Assembly (NCBI GenBank): GCA_965218495.1
Contig: OZ244626.1
Location: 2,356,001 to 2,420,000 of the forward strand
Direction of reading: 5' to 3'
Length of the DNA stretch: 64,000 nucleotides
Origin: G965218495 sp965218495
GTDB lineage: Bacteria > Bacteroidota > Rhodothermia > Rhodothermales > Bin80
Of this stretch, positions 54,542 through 63,097 are shown piece after piece. Position 1 is the first letter of the stretch. The number at the start of each line of letters is the position of its first letter. The notes beneath the pieces were generated by a model that saw only the letters and a list, made by a program, of their open reading frames with translations, did not search any database and was not told the DNA's origin. Both the position numbers and the translations under genes were made by a program.

Positions 54542-54846
54542 GACTTCCGCCTCTCTGGCGTCCGGCAGCGGCATGCTCTTACGGAATAAAGCGCACCACT
54601 GACCCTGACACCGGGGCAATGACAGCACGCATAGTGGTAAATGTGGTAGTTAAAGGCACCAGGCTTAACCCTTGCAAAGCACTCGTCCCCAGCGGCAAAG
54701 CGTGCAATAATACGACCAACGTGGCAGCGCCCTGTAGTTTTCCTTGAATTGCATCATTGCATAATCAAAGCCTGAAGATAGATAGAACGTGCCACTAATC
54801 AGCACTCTGAAGGTGGATGCACACACTATGGGGTGCCGCCAAACTG
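54542..54846. other. gene-free stretch upstream of yggS
   Basis: About 300 bases with no supported gene; it should carry the yggS promoter on the minus strand. Confidence 0.4.
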
Positions 54847-55197
54847 CTATAGCTCCGCGCGTAGCACCACAAGTGAACGGCGCCTATTGATTTCGAGGCA
54901 ATTCACCAGGCCTACCACTATGATAAGGCCAGTCATCGCCGCAATAGCCAGCTCCAAAGAAGCCAAGAGGTTTACGAAGAAGGCTTCAAAGGCGAGTGCG
55001 CCAGCACTCACCCGGCTACAATGGCAAGTCCGACTCTTCCCACGGGAGTAAGGATGCCTTGGCACGGATATCCTCAGAACATGGCTGTTGAGACCTGTCT
55101 TAGTAAAGAATGTGCCTAGACCTGTGAATCCGCCGTTCAAACCATGATACCAGACTGTGCCCAAGCGAGGTGACTGCCACCATCGCAGCGACGTCAT
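54847..55197 (-). pseudogene. fossil of an FtsX-type permease C-terminus
   Basis: The last residues read AAMTGLIIVVGLVNCLEINR and RRSLVVLRAEL. This aligns with the end of the neighbouring permease (LTLTVGLLNSRGIYARPPLE, VLRAEV). The upstream part of the open frame (to 55197) has no permease similarity. So the 3' end of a duplicated or displaced permease gene survives here. Low-level similarity, but the match to the adjacent gene's tail is specific. Confidence 0.5.
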
Positions 55198-55352
55198 TCA
55201 CCATGGACGGCAAGAACAGGAGCACAGGTACCTACGAGCGCCTGAATTGTCTTGCCATATCATCGATTCTGTTCACGGTCCAGAACATCAGAAGCCAACG
55301 GTTGCCTGTTGCATTCAAATCCGCGCAAATGCATGGCACCAGACGGGCGAAC

Positions 55353-57857
55353 TCAAACTTCGGCGCGTAATACCTCCAGCGGCGGCCGCGCGTAGATGCC
55401 GCGGCTGTTGAGCAACCCAACGGTCAGAGTAAGAACCATGAGTACTACCGCCGCCACCGCGAGGGGGACCTTTGGTATGATCAATACTACGTTGAGCTGG
55501 AAACCAGTGAGTGCCCAGGCTGCCGCCATTGCCAGCCCCAAGCCCGTAGCTGTTGCCAAGAAACCCAAGCACAAGTACTCTGCGCACATTATCGTGTAGA
55601 CCTGCTTCTTAGAGGCCCCCAGCGTCTTTAGCAACACTGTCTGTTCCACACGCGCCTGACGGCTTACCATGACCGCACCGGCAAGTACCATGATGCCGGC
55701 AATGATGCTGAATAGGGACATGAAGCGAATCATGTAGGTGACCCGGCTAAACACTTCTTGCACGACGCCAAGAATCAAGGGTACGTTGATCACGAACAGG
55801 TCGGGATACCGATCTGTCACTGAACCATAAAACGCCGACAGCGACTGCGAGTCGTCGGCCTTCACTAATATCGAGCGGGAATGTGGCAGCGACTCAAGAA
55901 CGCCTCTTGGCAGAATTATTCCACTTGGAGGCATTGGGACAAAGCTGCTTTGCAAGGCGGCACCTGTATAGATGCTTCCGATCCGCGCAAGAATGGTTTC
56001 GTCAAGCACCCTAAATACGACGGTATCTCCTACGGCCACGTGCAATTCCTCCTGAGCCAACAAGGAGCTCACCGCCACGGGCGCAGCCCCTACAGCATCG
56101 TGCCATTCCGGTACGAAGGCGCCCTCCAAAACCGTGAGGGAGTCCAGGCGTGCATCTGCAAATGTTGCCATATGGCTCGGCCTGTATGCGGTGTCCGCCT
56201 TTACTGAGTCGGCGATAGTACGTCCATAGATAGAGTCGACAGCCATCGGAAGCATGACCACCTCACTCACGATGTCCAAGCTGTGCTCCCTGACCAGGCT
56301 TCGGACGTCCTCTAGTTCCTCGGAGGAAACCGCCGGCAGGACCAGATCAGGCACCTCCACGGCTTTGAAGTTCATGGCTTCAAATGCTCCGACGACAGTG
56401 CCCTGAATCAACACCTGCGTCATAATCATCACGGTGCCCAAGCCCAGCGCCAGTACCATTAGCAGCGTCTGGTTGTTGGGACGGTACAAGTTTGCCATAC
56501 CCTGACGAATGGCGTAGTTGCGAATTCGTGGTGTAATGGCACGCGCCAGCTTGATGAACCCCAAGGCGGCCAGCGCCAGCAGGCCAAAGCAGATACCAAT
56601 GGCGACGGTATAGATGATGGCGATCACAATGCCACCGCTTTGTGCCCAGGCACAAAGGCCGATACCAAGTGCTATGAGTGCATAGATCCCAAGGCGAGAC
56701 TTGCGAATGCGCCGACGCCCATACGCTGTTCTCAGCGCTTCCAGCGCCGAGACCTGCCTCAGCCCGGACAGTGGCAAGAGCGCAAACAAAAGGGTGGCAC
56801 CAATGCCTAGGCCCAGGCCGGAGAGCAGTCCCTTAGGGGAAACGCGGTAGCTGATGTCTACCGGGAGCAGGTCGGCAATTCCCAGCGGCAGCAGTACTTG
56901 CCCCAGCGTCCCCACCGCGCCTGCAGCCACACCGACGATCACACCCATCGCTATCGCCTGCGCAACGTAGACGCTAGTTGCGCGGCCTGATGACGCTCCC
57001 AAGCAGCGCATCACGGCGACGGTATCATGTCGCTCCTTACAATGTACCTGGAGCACACTCCCAACGCCGAGGCCGCCAAGGATCAGCGCAAAGAACCCCA
57101 CAATTCCCAAGAAGCCCTCCAATAGAGCCAGAAATTGCTGCCAATCCTCTTTTTCGTCTTCAACGATTCTAGTGCGCACCGCATGACTTTCCTGGATATC
57201 GGACTCCAGCGCCGCAAGGTCCACGTCACGGTCGAACCTGAAGAACACATCATATGTAGCTGAGCTGCCTTGCAGTGAATCCAGGTCTGCCAGCGACATG
57301 TACACCGGCGGTTGGAACAGCATCTGAAGAGCATTTTCTACCCGTGCCCCCAGTAGGATACCGGCAATCAGAAAACGGCGGCCCCGAATCGTCACGGAAT
57401 CTCCTGGCTCCACGCGGGTGGCAGACAAAGTTCGTCGCGGCACAAGCACGCCGCCCCCGCTGTGCATCTCCGCTTCCGCCCCTGGAGGACTGACGGCTAT
57501 TTCCCCGTAAAGCGGAAATTGCTGCTCCATCGCCCGCACTTGCACGGTCTGCGTCGCGCCCTGCCCGGAAAATTGCGCAGAAGCCACAAACGACACGCGA
57601 CGCGCCTGCATGCCGCCCAAAGAGTCGAAGAGCGATTCCACCGCCGGCGTGAAGGGGCTACCGCTCGAAATTCGCAGATCTCCGCCCAGCAACGAACCGG
57701 CGTCCCTGTCTATGGTGCGTTCCAGGCTGTGGCCAAAGGAAAGAATTGCAACCAGGGCAGCGACCCCGACGACCATCGCCGACAAGAAAAGCAGCAGTCG
57801 CCGTCGGCTGCCCTTGCTGTCTCGCTTGGCCATCTGCCATGTCCACTTGTCCAGCAT
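55353..57857 (-). CDS. YbbP/LolC-type large ABC permease
   Basis: 834 residues from ATG 57857; a GTG three codons earlier abuts the ybbA stop. Ten or so helices in two FtsX units: first helix LLLFLSAMVVGVAALVAILS, a large periplasmic domain with GGDLRISSGSPFTPAVESL and QVRAMEQQFPLYGEIAV, then a middle FtsX core (GFFALILGGLGVGSVLQVHC, KERHDTVAVMRCLGASSGRA), a second periplasmic domain, and a final core (SIIAGIMVLAGAVMVSRQAR; LKTLGASKKQVYTIMCAEYL). With YbbA it forms an exporter thought to act on envelope lipids or lipoproteins. Confidence 0.92.
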   Translation of the reverse strand: MLDKWTWQMAKRDSKGSRRRLLLFLSAMVVGVAALVAILSFGHSLERTIDRDAGSLLGGDLRISSGSPFTPAVESLFDSLGGMQARRVSFVASAQFSGQGATQTVQVRAMEQQFPLYGEIAVSPPGAEAEMHSGGGVLVPRRTLSATRVEPGDSVTIRGRRFLIAGILLGARVENALQMLFQPPVYMSLADLDSLQGSSATYDVFFRFDRDVDLAALESDIQESHAVRTRIVEDEKEDWQQFLALLEGFLGIVGFFALILGGLGVGSVLQVHCKERHDTVAVMRCLGASSGRATSVYVAQAIAMGVIVGVAAGAVGTLGQVLLPLGIADLLPVDISYRVSPKGLLSGLGLGIGATLLFALLPLSGLRQVSALEALRTAYGRRRIRKSRLGIYALIALGIGLCAWAQSGGIVIAIIYTVAIGICFGLLALAALGFIKLARAITPRIRNYAIRQGMANLYRPNNQTLLMVLALGLGTVMIMTQVLIQGTVVGAFEAMNFKAVEVPDLVLPAVSSEELEDVRSLVREHSLDIVSEVVMLPMAVDSIYGRTIADSVKADTAYRPSHMATFADARLDSLTVLEGAFVPEWHDAVGAAPVAVSSLLAQEELHVAVGDTVVFRVLDETILARIGSIYTGAALQSSFVPMPPSGIILPRGVLESLPHSRSILVKADDSQSLSAFYGSVTDRYPDLFVINVPLILGVVQEVFSRVTYMIRFMSLFSIIAGIMVLAGAVMVSRQARVEQTVLLKTLGASKKQVYTIMCAEYLCLGFLATATGLGLAMAAAWALTGFQLNVVLIIPKVPLAVAAVVLMVLTLTVGLLNSRGIYARPPLEVLRAEV

Positions 57858-57866
57858 AGCAAACAC

Positions 57867-58580
57867 CTACTCGGCAAGAGCGTCCGCAACCGCAGCCGCT
57901 TTGTATTCGGACACGATTTCTCCACCCTTTAACGCAAGGATCCTGTCCGCACGGGCTGCTAAGTGCATGTCATGTGTCACAATGACGAGCGTAGTGCCTG
58001 CACTGCGGTTAAGCTCAAGCAGCAAATGCTCAATGGTCTCGCTGGTATCCGCATCCAGGTTACCCGTAGGCTCGTCAGCAAAGAGTATCCCCGGGCGATT
58101 AATGAATGCGCGAGCCAGACCTACGCGCTGCTGTTCACCCCCGCTAAGCTGCGCAGGATAGTGATGGCCGCGGTCGCCCAGGCCTACATCCTCCAAGAGT
58201 GCCAATGCCCGTGAACGTGCCTTTCGATTTCGGCGCAACTCAGCGGGCACCATCACGTTTTCCAGAGCCGTGAGCGTAGGAATCAGCTTGAAGGTCTGGA
58301 AGACGAAGCCCACCATTTCATTGCGCAGGGCTGCTCGGGCGTTTTCGGTAAGGCGCGCCAAGTTGGTATCCCCGAGCTCAACAGTACCGCTCGTCGGCGT
58401 ATCAAGCCCGGCACAGAGACCCAAAAGAGTAGTCTTGCCGCTTCCGGAGGGTCCGACGATGGCGATTGTTTCCCCCTCCCTAGCCTCGAACGATACCTCA
58501 CTGAGGACCGTCAGGCGCCTAGATCCGCTTTTGTACGTCTTTGTAAGCCGATCTACGCGCAGGATGACTGTATCTGGCAT
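57867..58580 (-). CDS. ybbA: ABC transporter ATPase, YbbA/LolD type
   Basis: 237 residues from ATG 58580 (MPDTVILRVDRLTKTYKSGS); an in-frame ATG 14 codons earlier is less likely. Walker A AIVGPSGSGKTTLLGLCAGL, Q-loop VGFVFQTFKLIPTLTALENV, signature LSGGEQQRVGLARAFINRPG, Walker B ILFADEPTGNLD and H-loop VIVTHDMHLA. The motifs are those of the LolD/MacB/YbbA subfamily. It powers the permease that follows directly and could in principle serve other orphan permeases, such as those at 19177-24418 (speculation). Confidence 0.94.
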   Translation of the reverse strand: MPDTVILRVDRLTKTYKSGSRRLTVLSEVSFEAREGETIAIVGPSGSGKTTLLGLCAGLDTPTSGTVELGDTNLARLTENARAALRNEMVGFVFQTFKLIPTLTALENVMVPAELRRNRKARSRALALLEDVGLGDRGHHYPAQLSGGEQQRVGLARAFINRPGILFADEPTGNLDADTSETIEHLLLELNRSAGTTLVIVTHDMHLAARADRILALKGGEIVSEYKAAAVADALAE

Positions 58581-58964
58581 GGTACTTAGATGCGCTGTTC
58601 TCTCTTGTGTTGCTCTCCTCACGCGGGCGGGTTAACCTATTGTTCCTTGGTCTTGTTCTAGAGACCAACGGCCGCTAGCTCTTCTCTGGCTAACCTAAGG
58701 TCCTCCCTGTCGAAGTGGAACGCTAGTGACGGCGGACCCACGCACCTGCCCGGCGCCATCGCGGCAGCTTAGGGAAGACGGGTCTCACCAATGGCGGTCA
58801 ATCCAGCACCATTGTCCTAAGCTGCGATGGCCTTTGTTGGCGGAGCGCTGCTGACCGCACCAATGTCTATAGGTGCTCGCTGCAACCAGGCTGCCGTTGT
58901 GACGTTGCCGTGCGCTGGGGTACCCAGTGTACCTGTCGTAGCAGTCGACATTGTCGCAAAACAG
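58581..58964. other. gene-free stretch
   Basis: About 380 bases between ybbA's start and the tRNA terminator. No coding or RNA feature recognised. Confidence 0.4.
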
Positions 58965-58993
58965 AAAAGGCCGCAGCAGAGCCACGGCCTTTT
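58965..58993 (-). terminator. Rho-independent terminator of the tRNA-fMet transcript
   Basis: Minus strand: AAAAGGCCG, a loop of about eleven bases, CGGCCTTTT, then CTGTTTT. It lies seven bases after the tRNA 3' end. Confidence 0.82.
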
Positions 58994-58999
58994 CCCGGG

Positions 59000-59383
59000 T
59001 AGCGGGGGCAGGATTCGAACCTGCGACCTTCGGGTTATGCGTACCACTACAGCTTTCGCTGCCGGCCTACGACCGTTTGTGGTCTGGACTTTCTCTTCAC
59101 CCTCGGCCAAGCCGTTAGGGTGCCTGCCATCAAGTCTCTACACCTTCCCTGGCGTATCGCCAAGGCTTGGCTCGGGATCACCCCGCCAAAGGCTTCCCCG
59201 AATTTGACAGGAGTTCACGCGAGAGTTTCCCCATCGCGCAGCCCATTGCAGACCTCAGGGCCAAAACACGAGAGCCGCGGCGGACCTGCTCCCACATTTG
59301 CGACCAGCCGCCATCCTGGCAGATGAGCGCGAACCCTGACCTGCAGCTTGAGCCCGATGAGCTACCTGCTGCTCCACCCCGCG
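59000..59383 (-). tRNA. initiator tRNA-Met(CAU), interrupted by a group I intron
   Basis: Exon 1 (59351-59383): CGCGGGG acceptor strand, D arm GAGC/GCTC, anticodon stem TCGGG and loop CT. Exon 2 (59000-59039): CATAA, CCCGA, T arm GCAGG-TTCGAAT-CCTGC, CCCCGCT and A73. Joined, this makes a 73-nt cloverleaf. Initiator marks: C1 mismatched with position 72, three G:C pairs (GGG/CCC) in the anticodon stem, anticodon CAT. CCA is not fully encoded (ACC then C). The exons are separated by 311 nt. The gene can be functional only after intron removal. Confidence 0.93.
59040..59350 (-). ncRNA. group I intron in the anticodon loop of tRNA-fMet
   Basis: 311 nt between U33 and C34. The 5' exon ends in U and the intron ends in G, as group I introns require. 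P1 can form between the exon's GGCU and GGUC near intron base 12, with U.G at the splice site. The core resembles cyanobacterial and plastid tRNA introns (subgroup IC3-like): GATCCCGAGCCAAGCC near 59164-59179 (P4-P5), GGTGTAGAGACTTGATGG near 59125-59143 (P7 region), and AGAGAAAGTCCAGACC with GGCAGCGAAAGCTG toward the 3' end. No homing endonuclease is encoded. Confidence 0.88.
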
Positions 59384-59578
59384 AAGTCTGGTCCTAATCT
59401 ACGGGAAACGAGGGATAAGTTGCAAACCCTGTTTCCGCATTTGTTGAACCTTTCGCGAAGTCTCTCCCGTTGGCACACAGTCCACCACAATTAGTTCAAC
59501 GCTTGCGATTGCCTGCATGCGACTCAGGCGGGCTACTGCGTCCTTCTAAATTCCACTAACAATTATCGTCCAAGACCA

Positions 59579-60766
59579 ATGGCGACCCTTCGTCCCTTCC
59601 GTGCACTGCGACCCGTGCCAGCGGTATGCAGTGCCGTAGCCTCAGTGCCGTACGATGTCGTGAGTATACCTGAGGCACGAGCCTTGGCTGCCGGTAATCC
59701 GCTCAGCTTTCTGCACGTGGTGCGCCCGGAAATTGACCTCCCCGCTGGCACCGACGAGCACGCGTACGCAGTCTACCAAACTGGCGCGGCCAATCTGCAG
59801 CGCTATATCGGCAGCGTCCACAGCATCCGAGACGAAGCACCCACCCTGTACGTGAATCGGCTGGAAGCAGCGGCACATGTGCAAACGGGAATCTTCGGCT
59901 GCGTCAGCGTTACAGAATACCTGGATGGCACCATCAAAAAGCACGAAAACACGCGCCCACCCAAGGTCGCTGACCGCACACGCCACTTCGTCACACAACG
60001 TGCACATGCCGAGCCCGTGATACTCGCGTATCGCGACAGCGCGGCGGTGGAATCGCAGGTCGAAGCAATTCAGCAGGATTACCCGCTCTACGACTTTGTT
60101 GCCAGCGACGGCGTGCGCCATACTGTCTGGCAGGTATCCGGGTACGAGCCCCTGGTGAATGCTCTTGCTGACGTTCCGTACCTGTACATCGCGGACGGGC
60201 ATCACCGGTGCCAAGCTGCCGCCGAGGCGCACAGGGCCTTGGGCTTGGAAGGTAGCGCCTCTTTTCCAGCGGTACTTTTCCCGGTCGGCCAAATGCGCAT
60301 CCTGCCCTATAATCGGATTGTGCGCAACGTGGATGCCGCGCTTGACCTTCTTGAAGCCCGGATCGAGCAGAGTCCACGTACAATGCAGGCTTCACCATCC
60401 CAGCCTGGAGAAGTGCACGTATATTCGAATGGGGCTTGGCGCTTAGCAACACTACCGGCGACGCGGCGCTCAAGTGTAGCAGACAAGTTGGACGTGGCCC
60501 GCCTCAGCGAATTCATACTTGAGCCTGTATTCGGAATTGCCGATCAGCGAACAGATCCCAACATTGAGTTTGTCGGTGGCATTCGGGGCACGCAGGCGCT
60601 GGAGAAGCGCGTGGACCGCCTGCGGGACGCCATAGCGTTTTCCATGTTCGCAACCAGCATGAAAGAACTCATTGATGTCTCCGATGCCGATCTTCTTATG
60701 CCGCCGAAGTCAACATGGTTCGAACCCAAGTTGCGGAGCGGCATTCTCGTGAATCTCTTCGACTAG
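59579..60766 (+). CDS. DUF1015 family protein
   Basis: 395 residues, typical length. DUF1015 pattern: ATLRPFRALRPVPAVCSAVA, SVPYDVVSIPEARALAAGNP, SFLHVVRPEID, then KHENTRPPKVADRTRHFVTQ, VPYLYIADGHHRCQAAAEAH with the conserved DGHHR, and DPNIEFVGGIRG near the C-terminus. The family is often placed beside serA and serC, as here (serA follows after four bases), and its members may act as kinases in serine metabolism, for example SbnI-like; the role is otherwise unknown. Confidence 0.93.
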   Translation: MATLRPFRALRPVPAVCSAVASVPYDVVSIPEARALAAGNPLSFLHVVRPEIDLPAGTDEHAYAVYQTGAANLQRYIGSVHSIRDEAPTLYVNRLEAAAHVQTGIFGCVSVTEYLDGTIKKHENTRPPKVADRTRHFVTQRAHAEPVILAYRDSAAVESQVEAIQQDYPLYDFVASDGVRHTVWQVSGYEPLVNALADVPYLYIADGHHRCQAAAEAHRALGLEGSASFPAVLFPVGQMRILPYNRIVRNVDAALDLLEARIEQSPRTMQASPSQPGEVHVYSNGAWRLATLPATRRSSVADKLDVARLSEFILEPVFGIADQRTDPNIEFVGGIRGTQALEKRVDRLRDAIAFSMFATSMKELIDVSDADLLMPPKSTWFEPKLRSGILVNLFD

Positions 60767-60770
60767 CGAC

Positions 60771-61973
60771 ATGAAGGTACTCATAGCAGACAAGCTGCCG
60801 GCGGCCAGCATGACTACGCTGCGTGCCGCTGGACACGATGTCACGGAAGCACTCGTAGATGGTGACAATCTACGGCAGACTCTCGGCGCACTCATGGCCG
60901 ATGTGCTTGTGGTACGCTCCACAAAAGTCAGTCGGTCCGCTTTGCAGGCGAGTCCATCGCTGGGATTGGTCGTTCGCGCAGGTGCCGGCTACGACAACAT
61001 CAACGTGGAAGCTGCCAGTGAACTCGGTGTTTTTGTTGCCAACTGCCCGGGAAAAAACGGACACGCGGTTGCTGAACTTGCCATTGGGCTCATGCTATCG
61101 CTTGACCGTCGTATCCCTGAATCGGTGCAGGCGTCCCGCGAAGGATGGTGGGATAAGGCGCGCTTTTCAAAGGCGCGGGGCCTCTGCCAGCGCACGGTTG
61201 GCGTGATAGGCTTCGGTCCGATTGGACGGCTGGTAGCCCAAGCCGCGCTGGGCTTGTCTATGCATGTTGTGGCTTGGGGCCGTTCGCTCACGCCACAGTT
61301 GGCGAAGTCCCTGGGTGTGACCAGGGCACCGTCTCCAGAAGACGCCGCGGCCGTGTCCGACGTTGTGACGCTGCATGTTGCGGCCAATGCCGGTACGCGT
61401 CACCTTGCCGGACCAAAGTTCTTTGGGGCCATGAAGCCAGGCGCACTCTTTATCAATACTGCGCGTGGTAGCGTCGTTGATGAAGAAGCACTTGAGTGGG
61501 CCATTGAAACGAAAGGGATACGTGCAGCCGTCGACGTTTTTGCTGGCGAACCGCGCTATAAACAAGGAGCACTAGAGTGGCCGCTTGCCAGACACGACAA
61601 CGTCTATGTGACCCACCACATCGGTGCGTCAACACTGCAGGCACAGGAAGCTACGGCGAACGAAACAGTGCGAATCATCCGCACATTCGCCGAAAAAGGG
61701 TTCGTACCTCACTGCGTGAACATCAAGCTGCAGTCTGCAGCAACACATTTGCTTACGGTGCGGCATCGTGATCGAATTGGGGTGTTGGCATCTATCTTGG
61801 ATATCGTCCGGGGCGCCAACCTCAATGTGCAGGAAATGGAAAATCTCGTGTTCGCGGGCATGGGCGGCGCGGCATGCGCCAGGATCCTCGTTAGCGGGGA
61901 GCCGGATGACTTGCTGGTGCAGCAGGTCGAACGGCAGCAGCATGTGCTTGCTGCTTCACTGATCACGCTTTAG
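60771..61973 (+). CDS. serA: D-3-phosphoglycerate dehydrogenase
   Basis: First step of serine biosynthesis: oxidation of 3-phosphoglycerate to phosphohydroxypyruvate with NAD+. 400 residues: substrate domain (KVLIADKLPAASMTTLRAAG; VVRAGAGYDNINVEAASELG), NAD domain with TVGVIGFGPIGRLVAQ, catalytic Arg and Glu/His regions (FINTARGSVVDEEALEWAIE; VYVTHHIGASTLQAQEATAN), and a C-terminal ACT domain (HRDRIGVLASILDIVRGANL), which often mediates serine feedback. Four bases after DUF1015 and ten before serC: a serine operon. Confidence 0.95.
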   Translation: MKVLIADKLPAASMTTLRAAGHDVTEALVDGDNLRQTLGALMADVLVVRSTKVSRSALQASPSLGLVVRAGAGYDNINVEAASELGVFVANCPGKNGHAVAELAIGLMLSLDRRIPESVQASREGWWDKARFSKARGLCQRTVGVIGFGPIGRLVAQAALGLSMHVVAWGRSLTPQLAKSLGVTRAPSPEDAAAVSDVVTLHVAANAGTRHLAGPKFFGAMKPGALFINTARGSVVDEEALEWAIETKGIRAAVDVFAGEPRYKQGALEWPLARHDNVYVTHHIGASTLQAQEATANETVRIIRTFAEKGFVPHCVNIKLQSAATHLLTVRHRDRIGVLASILDIVRGANLNVQEMENLVFAGMGGAACARILVSGEPDDLLVQQVERQQHVLAASLITL

Positions 61974-61983
61974 CGCAAAGGCT

Positions 61984-63060
61984 ATGGACAAAGCACAGCG
62001 GCTGTTCAACTTTTCGGCAGGTCCCGGCACTCTGCCACTGGAAGTGATCCAGTCCGCAAAGAAGGATTTGCCAGTATACCGGGACTCCGGTGCGTCCGTG
62101 ATGGAAATCTCGCACCGAAGTGCAGCCTACGCCGCAATCGAGACCTCGGCGCGCGCCGCACTTAGGCGCCTTCTCGGCCTTAGTGACGAGTGGCATATCC
62201 TATTTCTGCAGGGTGGGGCGTCTATGCAGTTTTACCAGGTGCCGCTCAACTTTTTGACCACGGGCAGCGCGGCGGACTATCTCGTTACTGGGACGTGGGC
62301 GAGAAAGGCCTTCGCTGAAGCGAAGCGCGTGGGCAAGGCCCGCAAAGCGGCTTCCAGCGAAAACCGGGCATTCTCCTACATCCCGTCTGGCTATGACCTG
62401 GATCCGAAGGCTGCGTACGCCCACTTTACTTCAAACAATACGGTCTACGGCACGCAGTTCCGATCGGCACCGGATGCGCCCGTGCCGCTTGTGTGCGATG
62501 CGTCGAGCGATTTTCTCAGTCGTCCGATTGATGCCAGCCGCTACGGACTGATTTATGCAGGCGCACAAAAGAATATCGGCCCTGCCGGCGTCACGGTCGT
62601 TCTCATTCGCGACGACTTCCTGCAGCGCCGCAATACGCCGCTGCCTACAATGCTGGACTACGGCACCCACGCAGCAAAGTGTTTCAACACGCCGCCGGTC
62701 TACGCAGTCTATGTCGTGGATAAGGTCCTCAATTGGCTGGAGCGGAAGGGTGGCATCGGTGCAATGGCAGCGGTAAACAGACTGAAGGCCGCGCTGCTTT
62801 ATGACACCATTGACGCTACGGACTTCTACCGCGGCATCGCACAGCCGGAAGCGCGGTCGCAAATGAATGTGACCTTTCGCCTGCCGTCGGAATACTTAGA
62901 AAAACGCTTTGTGAGCGAGGCGGCGACACAGGGCATGGTGGCTCTGAAGGGACACCGCTCAGTGGGTGGCATCCGCGCCTCCATCTATAACGCGTGCCCG
63001 CTGCCCGCCGTCAAGGCGCTGGTAGCCTTTATGCAGGCCTTCGAAAAGAATCACGGCTGA
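61984..63060 (+). CDS. serC: phosphoserine aminotransferase
   Basis: Converts 3-phosphohydroxypyruvate to phosphoserine; PLP class V aminotransferase. 358 residues: FNFSAGPGTLPLEVIQSAKK, VMEISHRS, LFLQGGASMQFYQVPLNFL, CDASSDFLSRPIDASRYGLI, the PLP lysine in YAGAQKNIGPAGVTVVLIRD, and GHRSVGGIRASIYNACPLPA at the C-terminus. Standard length and all key residues present. Second enzyme of the pathway, directly after serA. Confidence 0.97.
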   Translation: MDKAQRLFNFSAGPGTLPLEVIQSAKKDLPVYRDSGASVMEISHRSAAYAAIETSARAALRRLLGLSDEWHILFLQGGASMQFYQVPLNFLTTGSAADYLVTGTWARKAFAEAKRVGKARKAASSENRAFSYIPSGYDLDPKAAYAHFTSNNTVYGTQFRSAPDAPVPLVCDASSDFLSRPIDASRYGLIYAGAQKNIGPAGVTVVLIRDDFLQRRNTPLPTMLDYGTHAAKCFNTPPVYAVYVVDKVLNWLERKGGIGAMAAVNRLKAALLYDTIDATDFYRGIAQPEARSQMNVTFRLPSEYLEKRFVSEAATQGMVALKGHRSVGGIRASIYNACPLPAVKALVAFMQAFEKNHG

Positions 63061-63097
63061 CGTGCCTTATATTCTGGTCCATGCGTAAGTGGCTAGT

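Noticed and set aside
58827..59207. Plus-strand open frame across the tRNA region
   Set aside because: Overlaps the tRNA exon, terminator and intron on the opposite strand; no protein motif.
59040..59350. Possible RNase P RNA or tmRNA, from the AGAAAGTCC phrase and proximity to a tRNA
   Set aside because: The segment is flanked exactly by the two halves of tRNA-fMet and fits group I core order better; other RNase P and tmRNA landmarks are absent.
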